Assembly (NCBI GenBank): GCA_003527165.1
Contig: DPSI01000600.1
Location: 1 to 8,097 of the forward strand
From: Pseudomonas sp.
GTDB taxonomy: Bacteria > Pseudomonadota > Gammaproteobacteria > Pseudomonadales > Pseudomonadaceae
Reading direction: 5' to 3'
Length of the DNA: 8,097 bases
Position numbers and translations under genes: made by a program
Notes under the pieces: generated by a model
Told to the model about the DNA's origin: nothing
The model's database searches: none
Seen by the model: only the letters and a program-made list of their open reading frames with translations
Part shown: piece after piece, positions 1 through 6,569 of the stretch
How the letters are laid out: each line of letters starts with the position of its first letter
How positions within the stretch are numbered: the stretch's first letter is position 1

Positions 1-98
1 TTCAAAGTGGAAGACGGCATGCTTACGACGGACTTTTCGGCCATCTGGGCATTACGGATACGAGTTAGCATGTCCGCTAACGGGTCCTGCATACTCAT
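1..98 (-). CDS. rpsH: 30S ribosomal protein S8, first 32 codons
   Basis: S8 is a primary 16S rRNA binder of the central domain and, in E. coli, the repressor of the spc operon. Only the N-terminus is in the window: [20 protein letters not shown], then [12 protein letters not shown], 32 codons plus two bases. It is cut by the window edge, not broken. The ATG at 98 has AGGAG 10 nt upstream; a second in-frame ATG at 92 would be 16 nt from it, so the first is preferred. The match to the S8 family N-terminus ([13 protein letters not shown]) is clear. In the usual order rplF, rplR and rpsE would follow. Confidence 0.95.
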
Positions 99-118
99 GG
101 GCTCTTGGCTCCTAATTC

Positions 119-141
119 AAAAAAATAAGCCCGCTAGGGCT
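119..141 (-). terminator. Terminator-like hairpin just upstream of the rpsH ribosome site
   Basis: On the minus strand AGCCC TAGC GGGCT forms a 5-bp GC-rich stem with a 4-nt loop, followed by TTA and then seven T (125-119). This has the form of a weak intrinsic terminator or attenuator. The T run ends only 5 nt before the AGGAG of rpsH. Since rpsH and the genes expected after it must be expressed, termination here would have to be partial or conditional. Confidence 0.55.
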
Positions 142-195
142 CGCGTCGCCTGCTCGATGAGCGGACCCTGAAGGCGTGGCTCGGGCGAGCCGGAC

Positions 196-224
196 ATTCT
201 AGAGACAGTTCAGAAACGAATCAA
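196..224 (-). promoter_or_regulatory. Candidate internal sigma-70 promoter before rpsH
   Basis: On the minus strand TTGATT (224-219) is followed after exactly 17 nt by TAGAAT (201-196). Matches to consensus are 4/6 and 5/6. The -35 lies in the downstream arm of the 13-bp hairpin. A start near 189 would leave a leader of about 90 nt before rpsH that contains the small hairpin at 162-152 and the terminator-like element. It is much weaker than the rpsJ promoter, and a chance match is possible. Confidence 0.4.
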
Positions 225-246
225 GCCCCATAAGGGGCTTGATTCG
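217..246 (-). other. Perfect 13-bp hairpin after rpsN
   Basis: The arms CGAATCAAGCCCC and GGGGCTTGATTCG match without mismatch around a 4-nt loop (ATAA on the plus strand). On the minus strand the stem is followed by TTTCTG rather than a run of T, so it is not a classic intrinsic terminator. A processing site or 3'-end stabiliser of the upstream mRNA is possible. The symmetric form also resembles protein-binding palindromes, though a 4-nt tight loop favours RNA structure. Confidence 0.8.
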
Positions 247-282
247 ACAACTGCGGCTCCGACATCGCTGCCGGAGCGCTTG

Positions 283-588
283 TTACCAGCTGGCTTTCAC
301 CAGGCCCGGTACATCGCCACGCATTGCAGCTTGGCGCAGCATGTTGCGCGCAAGACCGAACTTGCGATAAACACCATGCGGGCGACCAGTCAAGCGGCAA
401 CGGTTACGCAGGCGCGAAGCGCTGGCGTCACGCGGCTGCTTCTGCAGCGCAACCTGAGCTTCCCAACGCGCCTCTGGAGACGACTCGGGATTAGCGATGA
501 CAGCTTTCAGCGCAGCACGCTTCTGAGCGTACTTGGCAACCGTCTGCTGACGCTTCAGCTCGCGGTTCTTCATGCTTTGCTTAGCCAT
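283..588 (-). CDS. rpsN: 30S ribosomal protein S14, zinc-independent form
   Basis: S14 sits in the 30S head beside S3, S10 and S19. The 101-aa protein begins [20 protein letters not shown] and ends GLVKASW. It is the long C-minus type: the CXXC pairs of the short zinc form (about 61 aa) are absent, and only one Cys is seen, in [21 protein letters not shown] cut here to the family signature. Independence from zinc is therefore expected. The ATG at 588 is preceded by a 12-nt gap from rplE that is essentially all ribosome site (GGAGTAGGAA). After its stop comes the 184-nt gap to rpsH, by far the longest inside this cluster. Confidence 0.98.
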   Translation of the reverse strand: MAKQSMKNRELKRQQTVAKYAQKRAALKAVIANPESSPEARWEAQVALQKQPRDASASRLRNRCRLTGRPHGVYRKFGLARNMLRQAAMRGDVPGLVKASW

Positions 589-600
589 TTCCTACTCCAG

Positions 601-1140
601 TTAGTTACGGAACGGGAAGTTAAAGGCGCGCAGCAGCGCACGACCTTCTTCATCCGTTCGAGCAGTAGTGGTCAGCGTGATGTCCAGACCACGCAGGGCA
701 TCGATCTTGTCGTAATCGATTTCCGGAAAAATGATCTGCTCTTTCACGCCCATGCTGTAGTTGCCGCGTCCGTCAAAGGATTTGGCATTCAGGCCGCGGA
801 AGTCGCGCACCCGAGGCAGGGAGATCGATAGCAGGCGATCCAGGAATTCGTACATACGATCGCTGCGCAGGGTCACCTTGACGCCGATCGGCCAACCCTC
901 GCGGACTTTAAAGCCGGCGATGGATTTGCGAGCGTGAGTCACGACGACCTTTTGGCCGGTGATCTTTTCCAGGTCGGCAACTGCGTTGTCGATGATCTTC
1001 TTGTCACCGATCGCTTCGCCAATACCCATGTTAAGGGTGATTTTGGTGATGCGCGGAACTTCCATCACGTTACCCAGCTGAAGCTCTTCCTTCAGCTTGG
1101 GAGCGATTTGCTTCCGGTAAACTTCTTTTAGTCGTGCCAT
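601..1140 (-). CDS. rplE: 50S ribosomal protein L5
   Basis: L5 carries 5S rRNA into the central protuberance with L18, touches P-site tRNA, and forms bridge B1b with S13. The 179-aa protein, the same length as E. coli L5, begins [20 protein letters not shown]. It contains [20 protein letters not shown], the [21 protein letters not shown] segment, and the C-terminal [21 protein letters not shown]. The ATG at 1140 has only a weak AGG ribosome site, 9 nt upstream, unlike the strong sites of its neighbours, and the start can be paired in a hairpin. Such a start would suit translational control, which is known at this gene in E. coli. rpsN follows after 12 nt. Confidence 0.98.
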   Translation of the reverse strand: MARLKEVYRKQIAPKLKEELQLGNVMEVPRITKITLNMGIGEAIGDKKIIDNAVADLEKITGQKVVVTHARKSIAGFKVREGWPIGVKVTLRSDRMYEFLDRLLSISLPRVRDFRGLNAKSFDGRGNYSMGVKEQIIFPEIDYDKIDALRGLDITLTTTARTDEEGRALLRAFNFPFRN

Positions 1141-1175
1141 GGTTATCTACCTAGCAGTCTCAAGCTTCAACCGGC
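1136..1175 (-). promoter_or_regulatory. Candidate hairpin over the rplE start codon
   Basis: On the minus strand GCCGGTT (1175-1169, end of rplX) can pair with AACC (1144-1141) and, past a two-base AU bulge, with GGC (1138-1136). The G of the rplE ATG is in the stem and its A and U are the bulge. The Shine-Dalgarno-like AGG (1152-1150) falls inside the enclosed loop, where a small AGC/GCT pairing is also possible. In E. coli, S8 represses the spc operon by binding mRNA at this same junction. Whether S8 binds here cannot be judged by eye. Confidence 0.35.
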
Positions 1176-1474
1176 TTTTGGGTCGACTTGAAGACACGAA
1201 TTTTCTTGCCGTCTTCTACTTTGAAGCCAACGCGATCAGCCTTGTTGGTTTCGCCGTTGAAAATAGCGACGTTAGAGGCGTGCAGAGGCGCCTCTTTTTC
1301 GACGATACCGCCTTGGACGCCCGACATCGGGTTCGGCTTGGTATGACGCTTCACGAGGTTGATACCACCGACGACCAGACGGTCGTCAGCGAGAACCCGG
1401 AGCACCTTACCGCGCTTACCCTTGTCTTTGCCGGCGATGACGATGATCTCGTCGTTGCGACGAATCTTTTGCAT
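1160..1474 (-). CDS. rplX: 50S ribosomal protein L24
   Basis: L24 is one of the proteins that start 50S assembly, binding near the 5' end of 23S rRNA. It has a KOW motif, seen here in roughly residues 6-33 ([15 protein letters not shown] at its centre). The 104-aa protein also has the conserved [14 protein letters not shown] segment. The ATG at 1474 follows a GGAG that overlaps the rplN TAA stop, with 11 nt between the genes. The frame ends VEA with TGA; the 19-nt gap to rplE and the last rplX codons can fold over the rplE start. Confidence 0.97.
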   Translation of the reverse strand: MQKIRRNDEIIVIAGKDKGKRGKVLRVLADDRLVVGGINLVKRHTKPNPMSGVQGGIVEKEAPLHASNVAIFNGETNKADRVGFKVEDGKKIRVFKSTQKPVEA

Positions 1475-1485
1475 GCGGCTTCTCC

Positions 1486-1854
1486 TTACAGCACTTCAGG
1501 CGCGAGCGAGACGATCTTCATGAACTTCTCGGAACGAAGCTCACGCGTCACTGGCCCGAAAATACGGGTGCCAATAGGCTCCTGCTTGTTGTTCAACAGA
1601 ACAGCAGCGTTGCCATCGAAGCGAATGATGGAGCCGTCCGGACGACGAACACCGTGACGGGTACGGACCACGACAGCAGTCATTACCTGGCCTTTTTTGA
1701 CCTTGCCACGCGGAATCGCTTCCTTGACGGTAACCTTGATGATGTCGCCGATGCCGGCGTAACGGCGGTGCGAACCGCCGAGGACCTTGATACACATGAC
1801 GCGACGAGCGCCACTGTTATCCGCCACATCGAGCATTGATTGAGTCTGAATCAT
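1486..1854 (-). CDS. rplN: 50S ribosomal protein L14
   Basis: L14 is a beta-barrel protein on the subunit interface. It contributes to an intersubunit bridge and is the site where the silencing factor RsfS binds. The 122-aa protein begins [17 protein letters not shown] and includes [27 protein letters not shown] and [13 protein letters not shown], all conserved. The ATG at 1854 has GGAG 7 nt upstream. It is the first gene of the classical spc group. The 23-nt gap after rpsQ holds neither a U-tract hairpin nor a convincing promoter, so read-through from the S10 promoter is the simplest model. Its stop is fused to the rplX ribosome site (TAAGGAG). Confidence 0.98.
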   Translation of the reverse strand: MIQTQSMLDVADNSGARRVMCIKVLGGSHRRYAGIGDIIKVTVKEAIPRGKVKKGQVMTAVVVRTRHGVRRPDGSIIRFDGNAAVLLNNKQEPIGTRIFGPVTRELRSEKFMKIVSLAPEVL

Positions 1855-1877
1855 ATAATTTCTCCGACCCCTAGCCC

Positions 1878-2144
1878 TTATACTTCGACGGCACGTTCAA
1901 CGACATCAACCAACATCCAGCACTTGGTCTTCGCCAGCGGACGAGTCTCGCGGATAGTGACCTTGTCGCCGATACGGCACTGGTTGGTTTCGTCGTGGGC
2001 GTGCAGTTTGGTCGAACGCTTCACGTATTTACCGTAGATCGGGTGCTTGACGCGACGCTCGATCAGAACGGTGATGCTTTTGTCCATCTTGTCGCTGACG
2101 ACGCGGCCAGTCAGCGTACGGACAGTTTTTTCAACTTCAGCCAT
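1878..2144 (-). CDS. rpsQ: 30S ribosomal protein S17
   Basis: S17 is a primary 16S rRNA binder with an OB fold, acting early in assembly of the 30S body. From the ATG at 2144 it is 88 aa ([22 protein letters not shown] to VVERAVEV), with the conserved [20 protein letters not shown] and [11 protein letters not shown] segments. A GTG two codons upstream (2150) overlaps the rpmC stop and would add only Met-Ile; the ATG gives the family N-terminus. AGG inside the last rpmC codons is the likely ribosome site, about 9 nt before the ATG. It ends the S10 cluster in the usual gene order; rplN begins after 23 nt with no clear terminator between. Confidence 0.97.
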   Translation of the reverse strand: MAEVEKTVRTLTGRVVSDKMDKSITVLIERRVKHPIYGKYVKRSTKLHAHDETNQCRIGDKVTIRETRPLAKTKCWMLVDVVERAVEV

Positions 2145-2146
2145 GA

Positions 2147-2338
2147 TCACTTACCTGCCTGCTGGTTGAGCACAGTCTTGACACGAGCGATGTCGCGCTT
2201 GACTTGCGAGAGCAGGTGAGACTGCCCCAACTGGCCAGTTGCTTTCTGCATACGCAGATTGAACTGGTCGCGCAGCAGCTCGAGCAGTTGCTCGTTCAGC
2301 TGCTGAGCGGATTTTTCACGAAGCTCATTCGCTTTCAT
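2147..2338 (-). CDS. rpmC: 50S ribosomal protein L29
   Basis: L29 is a small two-helix protein next to L23 at the tunnel exit. It helps form the docking surface for trigger factor and the signal recognition particle. With the ATG at 2338 it is 63 aa ([18 protein letters not shown] to LNQQAGK), the length expected in Pseudomonas. The conserved [16 protein letters not shown] segment is intact. A GTG one codon upstream (2341) is an alternative but would give an extra Met. The ATG shares its A with the rplP stop (TGATG), and only a weak Shine-Dalgarno is seen, which points to reinitiation by ribosomes finishing rplP. Its own TGA lies 2 nt before the rpsQ ATG. Confidence 0.97.
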   Translation of the reverse strand: MKANELREKSAQQLNEQLLELLRDQFNLRMQKATGQLGQSHLLSQVKRDIARVKTVLNQQAGK

Positions 2339-2751
2339 CACATCACCGTCCGCTTAACAAAGGAGGTGGCGAGCGGCAGCTTTGCAGCAGCCAGGGCGAA
2401 TGCCTCACGCGCCAGCTCTTCGGAAACACCCTCGATCTCGTAGAGCACCTTACCCGGTTGAATCTGGGCTACCCAGTACTCGACGTTACCCTTACCTTTA
2501 CCCATCCGGACTTCCAGAGGCTTCTTGGTGACAGGCTTGTCGGGGAATACGCGGATCCAGATTTTGCCGCCACGCTTCACGTGACGGGTCAACGCACGAC
2601 GTGCGGACTCGATCTGGCGCGCGGTAAGACGACCACGAGCGACAGACTTCAGAGCGAACTCGCCGAAGCTGACTTTGCTACCGCGCTGAGCCAGGCCACG
2701 GTTGTGACCGGTCATCTGCTTGCGGAATTTTGTACGCTTTGGTTGCAACAT
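2338..2751 (-). CDS. rplP: 50S ribosomal protein L16
   Basis: L16 is a late-assembly protein near the A site and the central protuberance, needed for proper tRNA accommodation. The 137-aa protein begins [19 protein letters not shown] and includes [14 protein letters not shown] and the [13 protein letters not shown] motif. Arg82 corresponds to E. coli Arg81, the residue hydroxylated by the oxygenase YcfD/RoxA. The one-residue offset comes from the segment around residues 15-28. The ATG at 2751 has GGAG 8 nt upstream, fused to the rpsC stop as TAAGGAG. The stop overlaps the rpmC start by one base (TGATG). The last codons contain an anti-Shine-Dalgarno-like stretch, ACCTCCTTT. Confidence 0.98.
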   Translation of the reverse strand: MLQPKRTKFRKQMTGHNRGLAQRGSKVSFGEFALKSVARGRLTARQIESARRALTRHVKRGGKIWIRVFPDKPVTKKPLEVRMGKGKGNVEYWVAQIQPGKVLYEIEGVSEELAREAFALAAAKLPLATSFVKRTVM

Positions 2752-2763
2752 TTGGCGTACTCC

Positions 2764-3450
2764 TTACTTGGCAGCTTTTTTACGAGGCGCAGGCGCTTGC
2801 GGCTTGAGCTCTTCGTGGCGGCCACCGATGACCTCACCCTTGAAGATCCAGACCTTGACGCCGATCACACCGTAAGTGGTGTGTGCTTCGTAGGTGTTGT
2901 AGTCGATATCGGCACGCAGGGTATGCAGCGGCACACGACCTTCCCGATACCATTCCGTACGGGCGATTTCAGCCCCACCCAGACGACCGCTCACCTGGAT
3001 CTTGATGCCTTTGGCACCAATGCGGATCGCGTTCTGTACCGCGCGCTTCATGGCGCGACGGAACATCACGCGACGCTCCAGCTGCTGAGCGACGTTCTGT
3101 GCTACCAGCATTGCATCGAGTTCCGGCTTGCGGATTTCTTCGATGTTGATGTGCACAGGCACACCCATTTGCTTGGTCAGGTCCTGACGCAGCTTCTCAA
3201 CATCCTCACCTTTCTTGCCAATCACGATGCCGGGACGAGCGGTGTGGATGGTGATGCGTGCTGTCTGAGCCGGACGATGGATATCGATACGGCTTACGGA
3301 CGCGCTTTTTAATTTGTCTTGGAGATACTCACGCACGTTCAGATCTGCAAGCAGATAATCGGCGTACGTACGACCGTCTGCGTACCAGACGGAGGTGTGC
3401 TCCTTGACGATTCCCAGGCGAATGCCAGTGGGATGTACTTTCTGACCCAT
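2764..3450 (-). CDS. rpsC: 30S ribosomal protein S3
   Basis: S3 lies at the mRNA entry pore and, with S4 and S5, forms the ribosomal helicase. With the ATG at 3450 ([18 protein letters not shown]) the protein is 228 aa, close to E. coli S3 at 233. A KH domain is clear, with IVIGKKGED at residues 75-83 and the GKKG loop at 78-81. The C-terminal S3 domain follows ([23 protein letters not shown]). The tail is Lys- and Ala-rich (PAPRKKAAK). The frame runs 28 codons further upstream, into rplV, but that extension is not family sequence. GGAG lies 8 nt before the chosen ATG and abuts the rplV stop (TAACGGAG). Confidence 0.98.
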   Translation of the reverse strand: MGQKVHPTGIRLGIVKEHTSVWYADGRTYADYLLADLNVREYLQDKLKSASVSRIDIHRPAQTARITIHTARPGIVIGKKGEDVEKLRQDLTKQMGVPVHINIEEIRKPELDAMLVAQNVAQQLERRVMFRRAMKRAVQNAIRIGAKGIKIQVSGRLGGAEIARTEWYREGRVPLHTLRADIDYNTYEAHTTYGVIGVKVWIFKGEVIGGRHEELKPQAPAPRKKAAK

Positions 3451-3463
3451 CTGATCGACTCCG

Positions 3464-3796
3464 TTACTTGTCCGCAACCTTGACAGTGATATGGCAAGAC
3501 CGCTTGACGATGCGATCAGCGCGGCCTTTGGCACGCGGCATGATGCGCTTAAGCGAACGCCCTTCGTTGACGAAGACGGTGGAAACCTTCAGGTCGTCCA
3601 CGTCAGCGCCTTCGTTGTGCTCGGCGTTGGCCACGGCCGACTCCAGCACTTTCTTCATGATCTCGGCGGCTTTCTTACTACTGAAAGCCAGCAGGTTGAG
3701 CGCTTCGCCCACCTTCTTCCCGCGGATCTGGTCGGCGACCAGGCGGGCTTTCTGGGCGGAGATGCGAGCGCCCGACAACTTAGCGGCTACTTCCAT
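3464..3796 (-). CDS. rplV: 50S ribosomal protein L22
   Basis: L22 touches all domains of 23S rRNA, and its beta-hairpin lines the exit-tunnel constriction opposite L4. The 110-aa protein, the same length as in E. coli, begins [26 protein letters not shown] cut here to the family pattern of a helix-rich N-terminal half. The tunnel hairpin spans about residues 79-97 ([18 protein letters not shown]). Residues 82-84 (Leu-Lys-Arg), the position where a three-residue deletion gives erythromycin resistance in E. coli, are present. The ATG at 3796 has AAGGA only a few nt upstream and GGGG a little further away, so the spacing is somewhat tight. It sits 13 nt after rpsS and 13 nt before rpsC. Confidence 0.97.
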
Positions 3797-3809
3797 CTTT
3801 CCTTACCCC

Positions 3810-4085
3810 TTAGCGCTTGCCTTTCTTGTCCGCTACGTGCCCGCGATAAGTGCGGGTACCAGCGAACTCGCCGAGTTTGTGGCCGACCATGTCTTCGCTC
3901 ACGAGAACGGGAACATGTTGACGACCGTTATGCACAGCGATGGTCAGACCGACCATTTGCGGCAGGATCATGGAACGACGCGACCAGGTTTTAACTGGCT
4001 TGCGATCGTTCTTTTCCATCGCCACTTCGACCTTCTTCAATAGGTGAAGATCGATAAAAGGACCTTTTTTCAGAGAACGCGGCAC
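3810..4085 (-). CDS. rpsS: 30S ribosomal protein S19, GTG start
   Basis: S19 sits in the 30S head next to S13 and contacts 16S rRNA helices and bridge B1a. The 91-aa protein reads [17 protein letters not shown] after the initiator, and has the conserved [12 protein letters not shown] (35-46) and [15 protein letters not shown] (69-83) segments. The start codon is GTG at 4085, preceded by GAGGG 8 nt upstream. The family N-terminus begins exactly here (initiator Met, then PRSLKKGPF), so no upstream ATG is needed. It is the only gene of this cluster with a visible start codon other than ATG. rplV follows after 13 nt. Confidence 0.97.
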   Translation of the reverse strand: MPRSLKKGPFIDLHLLKKVEVAMEKNDRKPVKTWSRRSMILPQMVGLTIAVHNGRQHVPVLVSEDMVGHKLGEFAGTRTYRGHVADKKGKR

Positions 4086-4101
4086 TGTCGTATCCCTCTA
4101 G

Positions 4102-4923
4102 TTACTTGCGACGACGGACGATCATGTTATCGGTGCGCTTGTTAGAGCGAGTCTTCGCGCCCTTAGTCGGGAGGCCCCATGGCGACACCGGATGACGACC
4201 ACCGGAGGTACGACCCTCACCACCACCGTGGGGGTGATCGACCGGGTTCATTGCCACACCGCGAACGGTCGGGCGAACGCCGCGCCAGCGCTTGGCACCC
4301 GCTTTACCCAGCGAACGCAGGCTGTGCTCGGAGTTCGAGACTTCGCCCAGGGTCGCGCGGCATTCGGCCAGCACTTTACGCATCTCGCCGGAGCGAAGAC
4401 GCAGCGTTACATAAGCACCTTCACGCGCGACCAACTGAGCCGAAGCACCAGCGGAGCGAGCGATCTGAGCACCCTTGCCCGGCTTGAGCTCGACACCGTG
4501 AACGGTGGAACCCAGCGGAATGTTGCGCAGCGGCAGGCTGTTACCAGCCTTGATCGGCGCGTTGACGCCGGACAGCAGCTGATCGCCAGCACTCACACCC
4601 TTCGGCGCGATGATGTAACGGCGCTCACCGTCCGCGTACTTCAGCAGCGCGATGTGCGCAGTGCGGTTCGGATCGTATTCGACGCGCTCAACGACGGCTG
4701 GGATGCCATCCTTGTTACGACGAAAATCGACCAGACGGTAATGCTGCTTATGACCACCACCGATGTGACGCGTAGTGATACGACCGTTGTTGTTACGACC
4801 GCCAGACTTCGACTTCTTCTCAAGCAGCGGAGCATAAGGAGCGCCTTTGTGCAGCTCCTGACCGACCACTTTGACCACAAAACGGCGGCCTGCGGAAGTC
4901 GGCTTGCATTTAACGATTGCCAT
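4102..4923 (-). CDS. rplB: 50S ribosomal protein L2
   Basis: L2 is one of the most conserved ribosomal proteins. It binds 23S rRNA domain IV, and is needed for subunit association and peptidyl-transferase activity. The 273-aa protein has the conserved N-terminal half ([20 protein letters not shown], residues 40-59), the SH3-like core with [11 protein letters not shown], and the C-terminal motif [13 protein letters not shown]. His230 there corresponds to the essential His229 of E. coli, counted without the initiator Met. The ATG at 4923 has a purine-rich GGAAGGGG element upstream, within the 14-nt gap from rplW. rpsS starts 16 nt after the stop. No truncation or odd residue was seen. Confidence 0.98.
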   Translation of the reverse strand: MAIVKCKPTSAGRRFVVKVVGQELHKGAPYAPLLEKKSKSGGRNNNGRITTRHIGGGHKQHYRLVDFRRNKDGIPAVVERVEYDPNRTAHIALLKYADGERRYIIAPKGVSAGDQLLSGVNAPIKAGNSLPLRNIPLGSTVHGVELKPGKGAQIARSAGASAQLVAREGAYVTLRLRSGEMRKVLAECRATLGEVSNSEHSLRSLGKAGAKRWRGVRPTVRGVAMNPVDHPHGGGEGRTSGGRHPVSPWGLPTKGAKTRSNKRTDNMIVRRRK

Positions 4924-4937
4924 GATGCACCCCTTCC

Positions 4938-5237
4938 TTACTCAGCATTGCTGGAGAAATCGAGATCCTGGCCCGGCTGAAGTGCGATGTACGCCTTCTT
5001 CCAGTCGTTACGCTTGCCCAGACCGCGAGCAGTACGCTTGGTCTTGCCCTGAACATTCAGGGTGCTGACCTTGGCGACTTTCACGTTGAACAGGCTTTCG
5101 ACGGCCTTCTTGATTTCCAGCTTGGTTGCATCAGTAGCAACCTTGAAAACGAACTGGCTCTTGCTGTCAGCCAGCATGGTTGCCTTCTCGGAGACGTGCG
5201 GACCAAGCAGGACTTTGAATACGCGTTCCTGGTTCAT
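4938..5237 (-). CDS. rplW: 50S ribosomal protein L23
   Basis: L23 lies beside the exit of the polypeptide tunnel and is the docking site for trigger factor and the signal recognition particle. The 99-aa protein begins [20 protein letters not shown]. Glu17 in the VSEK motif corresponds to the E. coli Glu18 needed for trigger factor binding. The hairpin extension that reaches into the tunnel (around [22 protein letters not shown]) is present. The ATG at 5237 overlaps the rplD stop by 4 nt (ATGA), and GAGGAG inside the last rplD codons serves as the Shine-Dalgarno, 8 nt before the start. rplB follows after 14 nt. Confidence 0.98.
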   Translation of the reverse strand: MNQERVFKVLLGPHVSEKATMLADSKSQFVFKVATDATKLEIKKAVESLFNVKVAKVSTLNVQGKTKRTARGLGKRNDWKKAYIALQPGQDLDFSSNAE

Positions 5238-5836
5238 CCCAGCAGCTCCTCGAATTTCTTCACAGCCGACACGGTGATCAACACCTTGTCGTAGGCGATC
5301 AGGCTGACTGGATCGGAACCTTGAACGTCACGAACATCGACGTGCGGCAGGTTGCGAGCCGCCAGATACAGGTTCTGATCGACAGCATCGGAAACGATCA
5401 GCACGTCATTTAGACCCATGCCGGTCAGCTTGCTAGCAAGCAGCTTGGTCTTAGGACTGTCGACGGCGAAATCTTCAACGACGACCAGACGCTCGGAACG
5501 AACCAATTCAGAAAGAATGGAACGCAGCGCAGCGCGGTACATCTTCTTGTTGAGCTTCTGCTCATGGCTCTGCGGACGAGCAGCGAAAGTCACGCCACCG
5601 CCACGCCAGATCGGACCACGCGAGGTACCCGCGCGAGCACGACCAGTACCTTTTTGACGCCAGGGACGCTTACCGCCACCCGAGACATCGGAGCGAGTCT
5701 TCTGCTGCTTGCTGCCCTGACGACCGCCAGCCATATAGGCGACGACTGCCTGGTGCACCAGCGTCTCATTGAACTCACCACCAAAGGTTTGCTCGGAGAC
5801 TTCGATGGCCTGTGCGCCATTTACATTCAATTGCAT
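5234..5836 (-). CDS. rplD: 50S ribosomal protein L4
   Basis: L4 has a globular domain on the 50S surface and a long loop that lines the exit-tunnel constriction with L22. In E. coli it also represses its own S10 operon. The 200-aa protein starts [20 protein letters not shown]. The tunnel loop lies around residues 45-95 and includes [15 protein letters not shown]. Lys62 corresponds to E. coli Lys63, where substitution gives macrolide resistance, and is unchanged. The ATG at 5836 has GGGGGAG 5 nt upstream, starting immediately after the rplC stop. The TGA stop overlaps the rplW ATG as ATGA, so the two are probably translationally coupled. An L4 autogenous target is not evident in the short leader. 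Confidence 0.98.
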   Translation of the reverse strand: MQLNVNGAQAIEVSEQTFGGEFNETLVHQAVVAYMAGGRQGSKQQKTRSDVSGGGKRPWRQKGTGRARAGTSRGPIWRGGGVTFAARPQSHEQKLNKKMYRAALRSILSELVRSERLVVVEDFAVDSPKTKLLASKLTGMGLNDVLIVSDAVDQNLYLAARNLPHVDVRDVQGSDPVSLIAYDKVLITVSAVKKFEELLG

Positions 5837-5848
5837 GTGAACTCCCCC

Positions 5849-6484
5849 TTACCCGCGAGCCTTGGCGGCCGGACGCACGACAACGTCACCACCAGTGGCA
5901 CCGGGCACTGCACCCTTGACCAGCAGCAGATTACGCTCGGCATCGACACGCACGATTTCCAGGGACTGCACGGTTACGCGCTCGGCGCCCATGTGCCCGG
6001 ACATCTTCTTGCCCTTGAAAACACGACCTGGAGTCTGGCACTGGCCAATCGAGCCCGGTACGCGGTGGGATACGGAGTTACCGTGGGTATTGTCCTGACC
6101 ACGGAAGTTCCAGCGCTTGATGGTACCGGCAAAGCCTTTACCCTTGGACTGACCGGTGACATCCACCATCTGTCCAGCCTGGAAGATTTCAGCATTGATC
6201 TGGTCACCAACCTGGAACTCCTCGCCATCGAGGCGAAATTCCCAGACGCCACGACCGGCAGTAACGTTCGCCTTGGCGAAATGGCCAGCCTGAGCTTTGG
6301 TAACACGGGACGCGCGACGCTCGCCGACAGTGACCTGCACGGCGCGATAGCCATCGCTCTCTTCATTCTTGAACTGAGTGACGCGGTTCGGCTCGATCTC
6401 AATGACCGTAACCGGAACAGAGACACCATCTTCGGTGAAAACGCGGGTCATGCCGCATTTACGACCGACTACACCAATAGTCAT
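5849..6484 (-). CDS. rplC: 50S ribosomal protein L3
   Basis: L3 binds the 3' region of 23S rRNA early in 50S assembly, and its long extension reaches the peptidyl-transferase centre. The 211-aa protein starts [16 protein letters not shown]. It carries the extension motif [15 protein letters not shown] and the segment [18 protein letters not shown]. Gln150 here matches the E. coli L3 glutamine methylated by PrmB, although E. coli has Asn where this protein has Cys149. The ATG at 6484 has the Shine-Dalgarno GAGG 7 nt upstream, and that element can be paired with sequence just after the rpsJ stop. rplD follows after 12 nt. The C-terminal tail, rich in Ala, Lys and Arg, is normal for the family. 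Confidence 0.98.
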   Translation of the reverse strand: MTIGVVGRKCGMTRVFTEDGVSVPVTVIEIEPNRVTQFKNEESDGYRAVQVTVGERRASRVTKAQAGHFAKANVTAGRGVWEFRLDGEEFQVGDQINAEIFQAGQMVDVTGQSKGKGFAGTIKRWNFRGQDNTHGNSVSHRVPGSIGQCQTPGRVFKGKKMSGHMGAERVTVQSLEIVRVDAERNLLLVKGAVPGATGGDVVVRPAAKARG

Positions 6485-6569
6485 GTTGTAACCTCTTGAG
6501 TGTACGGGGCTTTCACCCGCTATGGCCGCCCATTTCAGAGCGTTACACGACTAAAACTCGAGGTTTTAG
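6485..6569 (-). promoter_or_regulatory. rpsJ-rplC spacer with two competing stem structures
   Basis: This is the longest spacer inside the S10 cluster. On the minus strand a local hairpin CTAAAAC / GTTTTAG (7 bp, loop CTCGA; 6569-6551) includes the rpsJ stop TAA. Sequence just after that stop, AACCTC (6565-6560) then GAG (6559-6557), is complementary to CTC (6500-6498) and GAGGTT (6495-6490), with a two-A bulge. The latter element is the rplC Shine-Dalgarno region. The two structures share bases and cannot form together. The pairings are seen in the sequence; a regulatory role is inference. Confidence 0.45.

Larger units (their letters stand above)
99..282 (-). other. Long structured rpsN-rpsH spacer
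   Basis: This 184-nt gap interrupts a cluster where most spacers are under 25 nt. I see no coding region in it. In transcription order it carries small or large inverted repeats at 277-256 (GCTCCG/CGGAGC, 10-nt loop), 246-217 (13 bp, described separately), 191-178 (GGCTC/GAGCC, 4-nt loop), 162-152 (GCTC/GAGC, 3-nt loop) and 141-128 (terminator-like, described separately). A promoter candidate lies at 196-224. The rpsH ribosome site AGGAG (113-109) is at its downstream end. Confidence 0.75.

Noticed and set aside
280..831. Plus-strand open frame of 183 codons over rpsN and rplE
   Set aside because: Antisense to two complete ribosomal protein genes and without a plausible start context.
2357..2367. 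Strong Shine-Dalgarno-like AAAGGAGGTG on the plus strand
   Set aside because: No suitable start codon follows at the right distance, and the strand is antisense to rplP.
2458..3312. Plus-strand open frame of 284 codons
   Set aside because: Antisense to rplP and rpsC, with a Thr/Leu/Asp-rich product typical of a reverse-complement shadow. No promoter or ribosome site supports it.
3451..3534. N-terminal extension of S3 by 28 codons
   Set aside because: The added residues overlap rplV in another frame and are not S3 family sequence; the ATG at 3450 has a good ribosome site.
4192..4980. Plus-strand open frame of 262 codons over rplB
   Set aside because: Shadow of the highly conserved L2 gene; the product has a low-complexity Thr-rich start and no recognisable domain.
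5564..6499. Plus-strand open frame of 311 codons
   Set aside because: It lies antisense to rplC and rplD, whose products match their families end to end. No family resemblance or ribosome site was seen; it reflects codon bias leaving the opposite strand free of stops.
6505..6519. Small CGGG/CCCG hairpin in the rpsJ-rplC spacer
   Set aside because: Only 4 bp with a 7-nt loop and no U tract; too weak to call alone.
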